In this document: in pieces, positions 16,401 to 23,755 of the stretch | How positions within the stretch are numbered: the first letter of the stretch is position 1 | Layout of the letters: each line of letters begins with the position of its first letter | Source: Bradyrhizobium ottawaense | GTDB taxonomy: Bacteria > Pseudomonadota > Alphaproteobacteria > Rhizobiales > Xanthobacteraceae | Length of the DNA: 64,000 bases | Direction: 5' to 3' | NCBI RefSeq assembly: GCF_900099825.1 | Contig: NZ_LT629693.1 | Span: forward strand, 62,001-126,000 | Translations under genes and position numbers: made by a program | Notes under the pieces: generated by a model | The model's database searches: none | What the model saw: only the letters and a program-made list of their open reading frames with translations | What the model was told of the DNA's origin: nothing

Positions 16401-17011
16401 TCGGCGACAAAACGCTCGAGGTAGACTCGCGCGTCGCCGAAGCTCGCCCGCGCCGTACGCTGCACCGTTGCGAAACATTCACGCAGCGTCTCGGCGTCGT
16501 GACAGAGCTGCATTCCGATACCGCCGCCGCCCGCGGTGCTCTTCAGCATCAAGGGAAAGCCGATACGCCCGGCTTCCGCCATCGCCTCGTCGATCGTCTC
16601 AAGCAGACCGGACCCCGGCAACAGCGGCACGCGGCTCCGCTGCGCAATTTCGCGCGCCTTGTGCTTCAACCCGAACGCGTCGAGATGCTCTGGACGCGGC
16701 CCGATGAAGGCGATGCCGTGCTTCGACAACGCCTCGGCAAAGCGGCGGTTCTCCGACAGGAATCCGTAGCCCGGATGTACCGCCTGCGCGCCGGTCTGCA
16801 GGCATGCGGCGATGATCGCATCGACATTGAGATAGCTCTCCGCCGCCGGCGCAGGGCCGACGCGCACCGCCTCGTCCGCGTCGAGCACCGAGCGGGTGAA
16901 CCGATCGGCATCGGAATAGACGGCGACCGAGGCAATCCCCATTCGGCGCAGCGTTCGGCCAATCCGCCCGGCGATTTCGCCGCGGTTGGCAATCAAGACC
17001 TTGCTGAACAT
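13460..17011 (-). CDS. uca: Urea/guanidine carboxylase (biotin-dependent)
   Basis: 1183 aa. Domains: biotin carboxylase (about 1-450; MFSKVLIANRGEIAGRI, the ATP-grasp glycine loop TAGGGGIGM, FLEVNTRLQVEHPVTE), a carboxyltransferase part of KipA-like and KipI-like halves (about 475-1000), a linker, and a C-terminal biotinyl domain with ESMKME (biotinylated Lys near 1147). Annotated relatives are urea carboxylases. Within a ykkC-riboswitch operon with two DUF1989 proteins, the family is now known to carboxylate guanidine to carboxyguanidine using ATP and bicarbonate. The allophanate hydrolase half of yeast urea amidolyase is absent. The gene begins 4 nt after the upstream DUF1989 gene. Whether urea or guanidine is preferred needs assay. 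Confidence 0.93.
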   Translation of the reverse strand: MFSKVLIANRGEIAGRIGRTLRRMGIASVAVYSDADRFTRSVLDADEAVRVGPAPAAESYLNVDAIIAACLQTGAQAVHPGYGFLSENRRFAEALSKHGIAFIGPRPEHLDAFGLKHKAREIAQRSRVPLLPGSGLLETIDEAMAEAGRIGFPLMLKSTAGGGGIGMQLCHDAETLRECFATVQRTARASFGDARVYLERFVAEARHIEVQIFGNGKGGVVALGERDCSLQRRNQKVFEETPAPGLSDGMRARLHQAAIALGKSVAYESAGTVEFIYDVERQDFYFLEVNTRLQVEHPVTEAVFGVDLVAWMVRQAAGEDVLDGLGTLTPQGAAIEVRVYAENPNAGFRPSAGRLTRVDFPRDVRVDGWIETGVEVTPFYDPMLAKVIVAADTRANAIAKLVSALDATTIAGIETNLDYLRAIAGSDVFHSGRVATNVLAAFPFAPRSIDVLAPGAQSGLQELPGRLHLWHVGVPPSGPMDELSFRLANIVVGNSETTAALELTVNGPTLRFNTEAVIGLVGARMTARLDGVAVDNNVPIAVRAGQVLTIGGIEGPGQRCYLAVGGGFEAPQILGSRAVFTLGAFGGHATSALKAGDVLHIGKITGDRPAARALAADERPALTRAWTIGVIYGPHGAPDFFLEEDIETLFASDYEVHFNSARTGVRLIGPKPAWARPDGGEAGLHPSNIHDNAYAVGSIDFTGDMPIILGPDGPSLGGFVCPAVVARDELWKTGQLKPADKVRFVPAHRDGDPVAGPLVTRAAAQLGSAIVGSSDDGPLPVVYRRAGDDNLLVEYGPMELDIALRLRVHVLAQAVEAAGLPGLIDLTPGIRSLQIHYDSTVLSRRRLLDVLRELEHGLPPVDAMKVPSRIIHLPLSWNDPQAVLAMQKYQELVRPDAPWCPSNIEFIRRINGLASEDEVKRIVFDASYLVLGLGDVYLGAPVATPVDPRHRLVTTKYNPARTWTPENAVGIGGAYMCIYGMEGPGGYQLFGRTIQMWNTWRTTPVFEPGHPWLLRFFDQIRFFPVGAEELLEARAAFPHGGYPLRIEPGEFSYADYAKGLLRDRDSIAAFKRGQQAAFDGERQRWKALRIDEVQDDVAATAATAAEDIPDGLAGVFSEVPGNVWKILATEGADVASGDVLAIIESMKMEISVLAPATGRIASVRIKPGQTLRAGDVVALIAPG

Positions 17012-17015
17012 CGGA

Positions 17016-17657
17016 TCAAACCTCTTGCGCTTCGAAGATCACCACGCGAACCGGCGTCGGAAAAAAGCCGTTGCAGGGGTTGTTGATCTGCGGGCAGTTG
17101 GAGATCAGGCACAGCACGTCCATCTCGGCGACCATGTCGATGTAATCGCCGGGCTTCGACACCCCGTCGACCACGGTGAAATTGCCGATCGGGTCGATCG
17201 GCACGTTCATGAAGAAGTTCAGGTTGGGGACGATGTCGCGCTTCGACAGACCATGCTTTGCCGCCTCGATCAGGAAATTCTCCCGGCAGGCGTGAAGATA
17301 TTTGGTGCCATGGCCGAAGCGGACAGTGTTGCTTTCGCACGAGCATGCCCCCGCGGAGGTATCGTGCAGGCCGCAGCTGTCCGCCACGACGCGCAACATG
17401 ACGCGCCCCTCGTTGGACATAATGCGGGTGCCGGTGCTGACATAGGCGGAGCCTTGCGCGCGCAGGGTATCCTGTCCGCTGTAGCGCTCCTGCAGATCGT
17501 CGGCGCGGTAAAACAGCGTGTCGACCGCCTGCTGCCCGTGGCTGTCGACGATGCGCAGCGTCTGCCCCTTTCGAATGACGGCGGACCAGGGCGCGCGGGC
17601 GGGAATCTCCGTATCGAGCACGATGCGCGCGGAGACGGGAATAGAATGGATGGTCAT
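17016..17657 (-). CDS. DUF1989 protein, urea carboxylase-associated; probable carboxyguanidine deiminase subunit
   Basis: 213 aa. DUF1989 hallmarks: PARAPWSAVIRKGQTLRI, GQQAVDTLFY, STGTRIMSNEGRVM, HDTSAGACSCESN, and the C-terminal cysteine motif SNCPQINNPCNGF. Such proteins occur in pairs next to urea-carboxylase-like genes; the pair forms carboxyguanidine deiminase (CgdAB), converting carboxyguanidine to allophanate plus ammonia. ATG at 17657 has GGGGTGA upstream; an in-frame GTG at 17666 overlaps the previous stop as GTGA. Confidence 0.88.
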   Translation of the reverse strand: MTIHSIPVSARIVLDTEIPARAPWSAVIRKGQTLRIVDSHGQQAVDTLFYRADDLQERYSGQDTLRAQGSAYVSTGTRIMSNEGRVMLRVVADSCGLHDTSAGACSCESNTVRFGHGTKYLHACRENFLIEAAKHGLSKRDIVPNLNFFMNVPIDPIGNFTVVDGVSKPGDYIDMVAEMDVLCLISNCPQINNPCNGFFPTPVRVVIFEAQEV

Positions 17658-17662
17658 GACGC

Positions 17663-18499
17663 TCACCCCGCCACGCTGCGATCAAGGAGGACGGCATTGT
17701 TCTCGAAGGCGCGTATAGCCTCCGCACTCGCCGTTCGGCACAGGTCATCGGCGCCGGCGGGTTGTGCCCGGTAGCGGATGATCTCCACTGAGCCCTGTGC
17801 ATAAACGGGCGACGGATCGAGCGGATGCGGGCAGTTCGACAGCGCCACCAGCAAATCCATCTCGGCGCGCAGATCGACGAAATCGCCCGCATGGCGGCGG
17901 TTCGCCTGCCACGCAAACCGTCCGTCACCATCAACACTGACCGGCGCGAAGAAGCTGATGCACGGCATCACGTCGCGGCGATCCAGCCCCAGCTTGCCGG
18001 CCGCGAGAATGAAGTTGTCGCGGGTGTTGCGGGTGGCGCCGACGCCATAGCGGGCTTCGTTGGTGGCTGCGGTGGAACCTCCCGCAAGCGTATCATGCGC
18101 GCCGCTGCTGTCTTCGGTGATGCTCAACAGCACCCGGCCCATGTCGGACAGAATCACGCGGCCTTTCCGCAGGCTAGCCGCCCATTGCACCTTGATGGTG
18201 TCGGCGTGATTGAGCCGCTCGCTGGGATCGGCGGCACACCACACCAGCAGGCTGATGCAGGAGGCGCCACTTGAATTGATCAACCGCAAGGCTTCGCCGC
18301 GATGGAGGCGCGTGGTCCAGTACCAGCCTCCGAGAACGGTTTCGCGCTGAATGATCGCGGCCTCCGCGATCGACGCACCGTCGCGCGGCGTCGTCGGCGG
18401 CAGTGCACGCGGCGCCAGCCCCTGGCCCGCCGCCTTCAACTCGTCGTAGCGCGCTTTATTGGCCGCGATTTCAGCCAGTTGCTCCTCGGTCAGGATCAT
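17663..18499 (-). CDS. DUF1989 protein, urea carboxylase-associated; probable carboxyguanidine deiminase subunit
   Basis: 278 aa, the longer DUF1989 partner. An N-terminal helical extension of about 55 residues (ILTEEQLAEIAANKARYDEL) precedes the shared fold: GGWYWTTRLHRGEALRLINS, RVILSDMGRVLLSI, SSGAHDTLAGGS, and the reduced cysteine motif SNCPHPLDP. Together with the neighbouring DUF1989 protein it should form the heteromeric deiminase step of guanidine breakdown. ATG 18499 is preferred (AAAGGG 7 nt upstream) over a frame open to 18520. Confidence 0.88.
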   Translation of the reverse strand: MILTEEQLAEIAANKARYDELKAAGQGLAPRALPPTTPRDGASIAEAAIIQRETVLGGWYWTTRLHRGEALRLINSSGASCISLLVWCAADPSERLNHADTIKVQWAASLRKGRVILSDMGRVLLSITEDSSGAHDTLAGGSTAATNEARYGVGATRNTRDNFILAAGKLGLDRRDVMPCISFFAPVSVDGDGRFAWQANRRHAGDFVDLRAEMDLLVALSNCPHPLDPSPVYAQGSVEIIRYRAQPAGADDLCRTASAEAIRAFENNAVLLDRSVAG

Positions 18500-18538
18500 G
18501 GTTTGCCCTTTCTCAGACAAGCGCCGGGCCGTCCCGGC

Positions 18539-19330
18539 TCATGCTCCTTTTTCGGCAGGGTCGTCCCGGCCGGAGCGAAAAGTCGACAGGTGCCGCACGT
18601 CGGCGATGCGGGGCGGATAGATTTCCAGATCGCGCGAAATGGTGGCGCCGTAGCGCTCGCGTTCCTCCGGGCGGTTATGGTTGCGCTCGAACGCGATCAC
18701 CCGCGTCGCCAATCGGAACGCTTCGCTGAGATCATGAGTGACCATGACCACCGTGAGTTCGGTTTCATTCCACAGCCGCTTCATCAGCAGATGGATGTCG
18801 GCGCGGATGCCAGGATCGAGCGCGCCGAACGGTTCATCGAGCAGCAGGATCTTTGGACCGCGCATGACGGCCTGCGCCAGCGCCAGGCGTTGCTGCATGC
18901 CGCCGGAGAGCGCCGCCGGATATTTGCCTTCGTTTCCAGCGAGGCCGACTTCGGCGAGCAGCGCCATCGCTTCGTCCACGGCGGCACGCTTCGCTGCCCC
19001 GAACAGCCGGCCGGTTACTTTGGCATGCTGCAGCTCGCGCCCGAGCAGCACGTTCTGCAATACCGTCAGATGCGGAAACACCGAATAGCGCTGAAACACC
19101 ACGCCCCTGTCCGCATCCGGCTCCGGCTTCAGCGCCGCGCCGTCGATCAGGATCTGTCCGCGCGTCGGGCTCTCTTCGCCGAGCAGCATGCGGAGGAACG
19201 TGGTCTTGCCGCAGCCCGACGGACCAACCAGCGCTATGAAGGCACGTGATGCCACATCGAGCGTGATCTGCTCCAGCACGATATGGTCGCCGTATTCCTT
19301 CCAGACGTCGTCGAATCGGATCGCGCTCAT
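18539..19330 (-). CDS. ABC transporter ATP-binding protein (nitrate/taurine-type, guanidine operon)
   Basis: 263 aa. Walker A GPSGCGKTTFL (residues about 33-43), signature ALSGGMQQRLALAQAV, Walker B ILLLDEPFGALD, and the H-loop VTHDLSEAF. It closely matches the TauB/SsuB/NrtD class. It energises uptake by the adjacent permease and binding protein. Its ATG overlaps the permease stop by 4 nt (ATGA), typical of coupled subunits. The operon position points to guanidine or a related guanidino or urea compound as substrate. Confidence 0.93.
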   Translation of the reverse strand: MSAIRFDDVWKEYGDHIVLEQITLDVASRAFIALVGPSGCGKTTFLRMLLGEESPTRGQILIDGAALKPEPDADRGVVFQRYSVFPHLTVLQNVLLGRELQHAKVTGRLFGAAKRAAVDEAMALLAEVGLAGNEGKYPAALSGGMQQRLALAQAVMRGPKILLLDEPFGALDPGIRADIHLLMKRLWNETELTVVMVTHDLSEAFRLATRVIAFERNHNRPEERERYGATISRDLEIYPPRIADVRHLSTFRSGRDDPAEKGA

Positions 19331-20145
19331 TCCGCCCTCACCGACGCGAACCAGGGGAACGCCTTGCGCTGTAGCAGGCGAAGCGCCGCATCCATCAGAA
19401 AGGCGAGAATCGTGATCCAGATCACGTAGGGAATGATCACGTCCATCGCGAGATAGCGCCGCACCAGGAAGATGCGGTAGCCGAGCCCCGAATCGGAGGC
19501 GATCGCCTCCGCGGCGATCAGAAACAGCCAGGCCGGTCCGAGTTGCAGCCGCAGCGAGTCGATCAGCCGCGGCAGAATTTGCGGCAACACCACGCGAAGC
19601 GCCACCTGCCAGGTTGAGGCCCCGAGTGTCTGCGCCTTGATGAGCTGCTCGCGCGGTAGCTCCAGCACCTTCATGGTGAGATCGCGGATGATGCAGGGCA
19701 AGGTGCCGATCACGATCAGGGCGATCTTGGAGTTTTCGCCGAGCCCCATGACAATGAACAGTATCGGCAGCAGCGCCAGCGGCGGCACCATCGACGTGAC
19801 CCCGACAAAGGGCGCCAGCAAGGCGTTGGCGCCCGGCAGCAGGCCGATCACGATGCCGAACACCAGTGCGGCCCCGGTCGAAATCGCCAACGCGGAGAGC
19901 AGCCTGCCAAGGCTCGCCACGGTATCCGACAGCATCAGGTTGGTGCCGGTGCGCACATCGATTTCGAAGGCCATGTGCTTCACCGCCTGCGCCATGCTCG
20001 GCAGCGCAGGCAGCAACTTGTCGTTGGGATTTTCCGCGAGCCTCAAGCCCGAGCCGGTAAAATACGCGATCGCCAGCAGCACGAACGGCAGCGCGGCGAG
20101 ATAGAACCGCATCTGCCTGTTCGGCTTAATGTTCATGAGGCGCAT
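19327..20145 (-). CDS. ABC transporter permease (guanidine operon)
   Basis: 272 aa inner-membrane protein with about six hydrophobic helices, beginning after a short basic N-terminus (MRLMNIKPNRQMRFYLAALP). The cytoplasmic EAA-type coupling loop is AQTLGASTWQVALRVVLPQI (about residues 175-194). It belongs to the nitrate/taurine (SsuC/TauC) permease class. It lies 24 nt after the binding-protein gene and overlaps the ATPase gene. GGGGACGACC precedes the ATG. Confidence 0.92.
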   Translation of the reverse strand: MRLMNIKPNRQMRFYLAALPFVLLAIAYFTGSGLRLAENPNDKLLPALPSMAQAVKHMAFEIDVRTGTNLMLSDTVASLGRLLSALAISTGAALVFGIVIGLLPGANALLAPFVGVTSMVPPLALLPILFIVMGLGENSKIALIVIGTLPCIIRDLTMKVLELPREQLIKAQTLGASTWQVALRVVLPQILPRLIDSLRLQLGPAWLFLIAAEAIASDSGLGYRIFLVRRYLAMDVIIPYVIWITILAFLMDAALRLLQRKAFPWFASVRAE

Positions 20146-20169
20146 GGTCGTCCCCTTTTCAGAGGCGGA

Positions 20170-21246
20170 TCAGAGCTTGCCCTTTGCGGCGGCGTCCATG
20201 TAGGTGGCGTCGAAACGCAGCTTCACATTGCTCTTGTTGCCGAGCACCGCCTTGTCGGCCAGTTCGATGCCGACGACATCCGCCGATTTGGCATCCTTGC
20301 CGAGCAGCGCCTTATCGAACAGGAACTTGCGCACCCGATCCATGGTGGTACCGACGGTCGCGCTCTTGGTGAAAGCTTCCGCATCGGCCGCCTTGTCGAA
20401 CAGCCGCGTCGAGGCGAGCTGGCTGTCGAAACCGGCGAGATCGGTGCCCGATGCCTTGGCCATCGCTTCCTTGGCAGCAGTCCCCTCGGCACCGGCGGCG
20501 TTCATCTTGGCGATGGTCTCGTACCAGATGCCGACCAGCGCCTTGGCGAAATCGGGATTGTCTTTCAGCACTGCGGTGTTGACCACCATCAGGTCCATGA
20601 TCTCGCCGGGAATTTGCGACGAGTCGAATACCTTCTTGGCGTCCTTCGATTCGAGAATTTCGGAGACGATCGGATTCCACGTCACCACCGCCGTCACCTC
20701 CGGCGTCTTGTAGGCGGCCGCGAGATCGGCATCGGACGTGTTGACGACCTTGATATCCTTCTCGGCGAGATGCTTGCTCTCCAGCGCGCGCGCCAGCAGA
20801 TAATGCGAGACGGAGAATTCGACGAGATTGATCTTCTGCCCCTTGATGGCGGCAAGATCGGCCTTGTTCTTCAGAATGACGGCATCGTTGCCGTTGGAGA
20901 AATCGCCCATCACGATCGCCGTGGTATCGACACCGCCCGCGGCGGGGATCGACAGCGCATCCATATTGGTGATGGTCACGGCATCGAACGAACCGGCGGT
21001 GTATTGATTGACGGATTCGACGTAATCGTTGAACTGCTTCACCTCGATGGTGAGGCCGTATTTGTCGGCCCATTTCTTCACGATGCCGGCGTCCGCCGCA
21101 TAGCCCCACGGCATCCAGCCGACATAGATCGACCACGCGACCTTGAAGTCCTTCTTCGGCGCCGCATTTGCAGGCGCAACGATCACGGCCGCCAGCGCCG
21201 AGGCGAAAATCAGGGAACGGAGAGCTATGGATGTGAGTCTGTTCAT
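20170..21246 (-). CDS. ABC transporter substrate-binding protein of the urea-carboxylase/guanidine region
   Basis: 358 aa. Sec signal peptide of about 28 residues (MNRLTSIALRSLIFASALAA, cleavage after ANA). The mature protein starts APKKDFKVAWSIYVGWMPWG and has the NitT/TauT-type two-lobe fold (DAVTITNMDALSIPAAGGVD). A specific subfamily of this transporter class accompanies urea-carboxylase and DUF1989 genes, so guanidine is the probable ligand; this is inference from context. ATG 21246 has GAGGGA upstream. It is the first gene after the riboswitch. Confidence 0.92.
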   Translation of the reverse strand: MNRLTSIALRSLIFASALAAVIVAPANAAPKKDFKVAWSIYVGWMPWGYAADAGIVKKWADKYGLTIEVKQFNDYVESVNQYTAGSFDAVTITNMDALSIPAAGGVDTTAIVMGDFSNGNDAVILKNKADLAAIKGQKINLVEFSVSHYLLARALESKHLAEKDIKVVNTSDADLAAAYKTPEVTAVVTWNPIVSEILESKDAKKVFDSSQIPGEIMDLMVVNTAVLKDNPDFAKALVGIWYETIAKMNAAGAEGTAAKEAMAKASGTDLAGFDSQLASTRLFDKAADAEAFTKSATVGTTMDRVRKFLFDKALLGKDAKSADVVGIELADKAVLGNKSNVKLRFDATYMDAAAKGKL

Positions 21247-21271
21247 GGCAGATCCCTCTTGCAAAAGTTAC

Positions 21272-21312
21272 AAAAAGGGACCGGCGATAGACCATCGCTT
21301 TGCCAATCCCTT
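21272..21312 (-). terminator. Riboswitch expression platform (terminator-like hairpin)
   Basis: On the minus strand AAGGGA (21312-21307) can pair with TCCCTT, enclosing the inner stem GCGAT/ATCGC, and the hairpin ends in a TTTTTG tract (21276-21271). An alternative short hairpin, GCCAA-GGGA-TTGGC (21315-21302), competes for the same 5' arm. This layout fits a transcription-terminating ON switch released by guanidine; it is an inference from base pairing. Confidence 0.6.
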
Positions 21313-21317
21313 GGCTA

Positions 21318-21430
21318 ACGAGGTCTCCCGGGCTTTTATCCCGCCGTGCACCTGCGGGGATTTCTCCCCCGCAAGCGGCTGCTCTCGGACCAGCACTCTG
21401 CAGGTGCAAAGCCGGAACCCTAGCAACCAA
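21318..21430 (-). promoter_or_regulatory. Guanidine-I riboswitch (ykkC aptamer)
   Basis: Read on the minus strand, the leader has all ykkC hallmarks in order: CTAGGGTTCCG near its start, GCTGGTCCGAGAGC, a variable GC-rich hairpin (GCGGGGGAGAAATCCCCGC), then CACGGCGGGATAAAAGCCCG and GGGAGA at the 3' side. Guanidine-I aptamers bind guanidinium and turn on genes for its export or breakdown. The position 70-180 nt ahead of a urea-carboxylase-type operon fits this class rather than the ppGpp or PRPP variants. Confidence 0.95.
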
Positions 21431-21444
21431 CTCGATTCAGGAGA

Positions 21445-21460
21445 TGCACGAGGCGTGCCA
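21445..21460 (-). promoter_or_regulatory. Sigma-54 (RpoN) promoter of the guanidine operon
   Basis: Minus strand TGGCACGCCTCGTGCA matches TGGCACG-N4-TTGCA with one mismatch and the required GG-N10-GC spacing. The predicted start near 21435 lies just ahead of the first conserved aptamer base, so the transcript would begin with the riboswitch. Activation by NtrC is expected from nitrogen physiology, but no clear enhancer was recognised. Confidence 0.75.
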
Positions 21461-21912
21461 TCTTTGCATGGGTTGAAACACAACGGATTTTTCGCGCATC
21501 GCGATCTTCGCGTGCGAGGAGTCGATAATCCGCCGGGCACTTGCCCAACAAATAAGCAGACAGCGCATTCTATTGAAGCTTTCCTTTTTCGGACACCGAA
21601 GCACATGATCCACGCGGTGACCGGCATGCGGGCACGGGGCGGACGTCATATGAAATGGCTGCGAAGCGGACTGCATTTGCTGCTGCTCGGCTTGTACGGG
21701 CGGTTTGGCCTCAGCGTGACAAGTCTCCACGCGACATCTTTCAACGAAACGCCAGGCAAAGACACCTGAAAGACCGCTCCGCCTGATCGTCGGCCCGGCA
21801 AGCGAATCCCGGACGTCGCTGAAGGGGAGTCCAGAAGCTGACGAGGCTCCGCGATCGATCGGACGTCTCGCCGGCCCGACAGCCGCAAGCCGTGGCCGGT
21901 CATCGATAGCTT
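21461..21912. other. Intergenic region upstream of the guanidine operon
   Basis: About 450 bp. It should contain any NtrC or other activator sites; a small inverted repeat GGGCA-CT-TGCCC occurs near 21536. A 39-codon frame at 21651-21770 (MKWLRSGLHLLLLGL...) has a hydrophobic start but no convincing ribosome-binding site. Nothing else could be supported. Confidence 0.5.
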
Positions 21913-22362
21913 CTAGAACATGCTGTTGCCATTGGCAGGCTTTTCCGGAATCTCCTGCGCGACGTCCCAGTGCTCGACGATCTTGCCGTCCTCGAGCCTG
22001 AAAATATCGACGATGGCGCGCCCGCGGGTGCCCTTCTCGCGCACGCTGTGGACGTGAAGGATCACAAAATCGCCCTCCGCGAAGGCACGTTTGATCTCGC
22101 TGTGGGAGTCCGGAAATTTCTCACGCAGGAAGCCGAGGAAGGCCTTGAAGCCTTCGATCCCGTCCGGCGCGGTCGGATTGTGCTGGATATAACGCGGCCC
22201 GAAAAATTTCGCGGCGGCGTCAAAATCTTTTTTGTTCAGCCCCGCTTCGTAGAATTCGAGAACGGTCTTCTTGTTGGCTTCCTGTGTCGCGGCACCGGCC
22301 GCGAACGCCGGCGATACCGCGAGCGTCAACAGGCCGGCGAGGCCGATCAGGCTGGATCGCAT
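21913..22362 (-). CDS. Secreted SnoaL-like/NTF2-fold protein
   Basis: 149 aa. Signal peptide of about 21 residues (MRSSLIGLAGLLTLAVSPAF). The mature domain has the SnoaL-like cone fold pattern: TVLEFYEAGLNKKDFDAAAK, then YIQHNPTAPDGIEGFKAF, GDFVILHVHSV, and IVDIFRLEDGKIVEHWDVAQ. Related proteins act as cyclases or isomerases or simply bind small hydrophobic molecules; the role is unknown. GGAGGAACTGTC precedes the ATG. It follows the serine hydrolase gene by 34 bp on the same strand. Confidence 0.85.
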   Translation of the reverse strand: MRSSLIGLAGLLTLAVSPAFAAGAATQEANKKTVLEFYEAGLNKKDFDAAAKFFGPRYIQHNPTAPDGIEGFKAFLGFLREKFPDSHSEIKRAFAEGDFVILHVHSVREKGTRGRAIVDIFRLEDGKIVEHWDVAQEIPEKPANGNSMF

Positions 22363-22396
22363 GACAGTTCCTCCGAGCAACGGGACCGATGGCAAG

Positions 22397-23623
22397 CTAC
22401 CAGCTTCCGTATTGACCGACGATGCCGCGCCAGAGCGCGTCGCGCTCGCGAGCGAGTGGCTCCTTGCCGACGCTGGCGTTCCTTGCCACCGCCGTAATCA
22501 CCAGGACCAGCTTCAGCTCGGGATCGACAAAGATCGACTGGCCGTAGACGCCGAGCAGCGCGAACCGGCGCTTTTCGCCCGGAAACAACCAGAACTGATA
22601 GCCGTAGCCGAAATACGGTGTCGCCTTGCTCGGCGTGAACGCGTCGGGCTGGCGGCGCCAGTCGGTCGCATCGAGCAGATAGTCCTTCGGCACGATCTGC
22701 CGGTCGCCGGCTGAGCCATCATTGGCGAGCAGGATTCCAAGCCGGCCATAGTCGCGCAGGACGGCGTTGAAATTTCCCGATCCGGATTCGGTGCCGTCCC
22801 TGGTCTTGATCCACGTCGCGTCGGCCTCCGCACCCATCGGCTGCCACAGCCGCGGCGTCAGATATTCGCTTAAGCTGGTGCCGGTCACCGCGCGCAGCAA
22901 CAGCGTCAGCACCACCGTCTGGTTGGACGCGTAGTGGAATTGCGTGCCCTGCTCCACTTCGCGCGTCGGGAATGCGCGCAGCGCGGTAATGGAGTCGCGT
23001 GTCAGGCGGATCCTGTTGAACTTCGAATTATCGTCGTTGCCGTCATAAACCTCCTTGAACGGCACGCCGGACGCCATGCGCAGGATGTTGCGTATCGTCG
23101 TCTCGCCATAGGGATTGCCGGCGAGATCCGGGACGTATTTGGCGACGGTGTCGTCAAGCGAGGCGATCTTCTTCTCGGACAGCGCCATTCCGACGGCGAG
23201 GCTGACGATGGACTTCGCCATCGAGTGCGACACGAAACGATCGGTCGCGGTCCGGTCGTATTGATAGCGTTCGGCCAGGATTTGACCGTCCTTGATCACA
23301 AGCAGACCGGTCACGCGCTGGTGCGCCAGGAAATCGTCGAGCGAATAGCTCTGCTTTTCGAAGCGATAGGCGAGCTTCGGTTCGCTTGCGGCCTTGGGAA
23401 GCGGCAGCGGCGATGCCGCCTTCCGCAAGGTGTAATACGGCAGGAAGCTGTCGAGGCGGCTGAACGATCCGACCCGCACGCCTTGGTCGAAGAACCAGTT
23501 GGCAGGCTTGCCGATCGGATAGCCCGCCGCCTTCCCCAGCAATTCCTCGTCAGGCGGCGCGTGGGCCGGAAGGGCCAGCGCGACAAGCACGGCGCACGAA
23601 AGCAGGATTCGCCCAGGCTGCAT
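22397..23623 (-). CDS. Class C beta-lactamase-fold serine hydrolase, exported
   Basis: 408 aa with a Sec signal peptide (LLSCAVLVALALPAHA). Catalytic motifs: SMAK (SxxK nucleophile) in RFVSHSMAKSIVSLAVG, and YASN (YxN) in FHYASNQTVVL. The usual KTG-like third motif is not obvious; GVYGQSIFVD may occupy its place. Relatives include 6-aminohexanoate-dimer hydrolases, esterases and D-peptidases, so antibiotic resistance should not be assumed. ATG 23623 is chosen over GTG 23635. Likely first gene of a two-gene unit with the SnoaL-like protein. Confidence 0.87.
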   Translation of the reverse strand: MQPGRILLSCAVLVALALPAHAPPDEELLGKAAGYPIGKPANWFFDQGVRVGSFSRLDSFLPYYTLRKAASPLPLPKAASEPKLAYRFEKQSYSLDDFLAHQRVTGLLVIKDGQILAERYQYDRTATDRFVSHSMAKSIVSLAVGMALSEKKIASLDDTVAKYVPDLAGNPYGETTIRNILRMASGVPFKEVYDGNDDNSKFNRIRLTRDSITALRAFPTREVEQGTQFHYASNQTVVLTLLLRAVTGTSLSEYLTPRLWQPMGAEADATWIKTRDGTESGSGNFNAVLRDYGRLGILLANDGSAGDRQIVPKDYLLDATDWRRQPDAFTPSKATPYFGYGYQFWLFPGEKRRFALLGVYGQSIFVDPELKLVLVITAVARNASVGKEPLARERDALWRGIVGQYGSW

Positions 23624-23755
23624 TGATGGACTCACGCAAAGGGATCATCGACCGGCCCACTGCTTACATTGGCAGTCTCCTGCCTGTCGAGCGCACAGCG
23701 AGCTTCGACGCAGATCAGATCGTGGCGGTGAGGATGTTGTGTCCGGCGCGCGTGC

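Noticed and set aside
15599..17086. 495-codon plus-strand frame across the carboxylase gene
   Set aside because: Antisense to a clearly coding biotin carboxylase domain; no ribosome-binding site.
21651..21770. 39-codon hydrophobic frame MKWLRSGLHLLLLGL upstream of the guanidine operon
   Set aside because: No convincing ribosome-binding site and no second copy or family to support it.
22397..23623. True beta-lactamase
   Set aside because: SxxK and YxN are present, but the wider family includes esterases and amide hydrolases and the third motif is unclear, so an antibiotic-resistance call is not justified.
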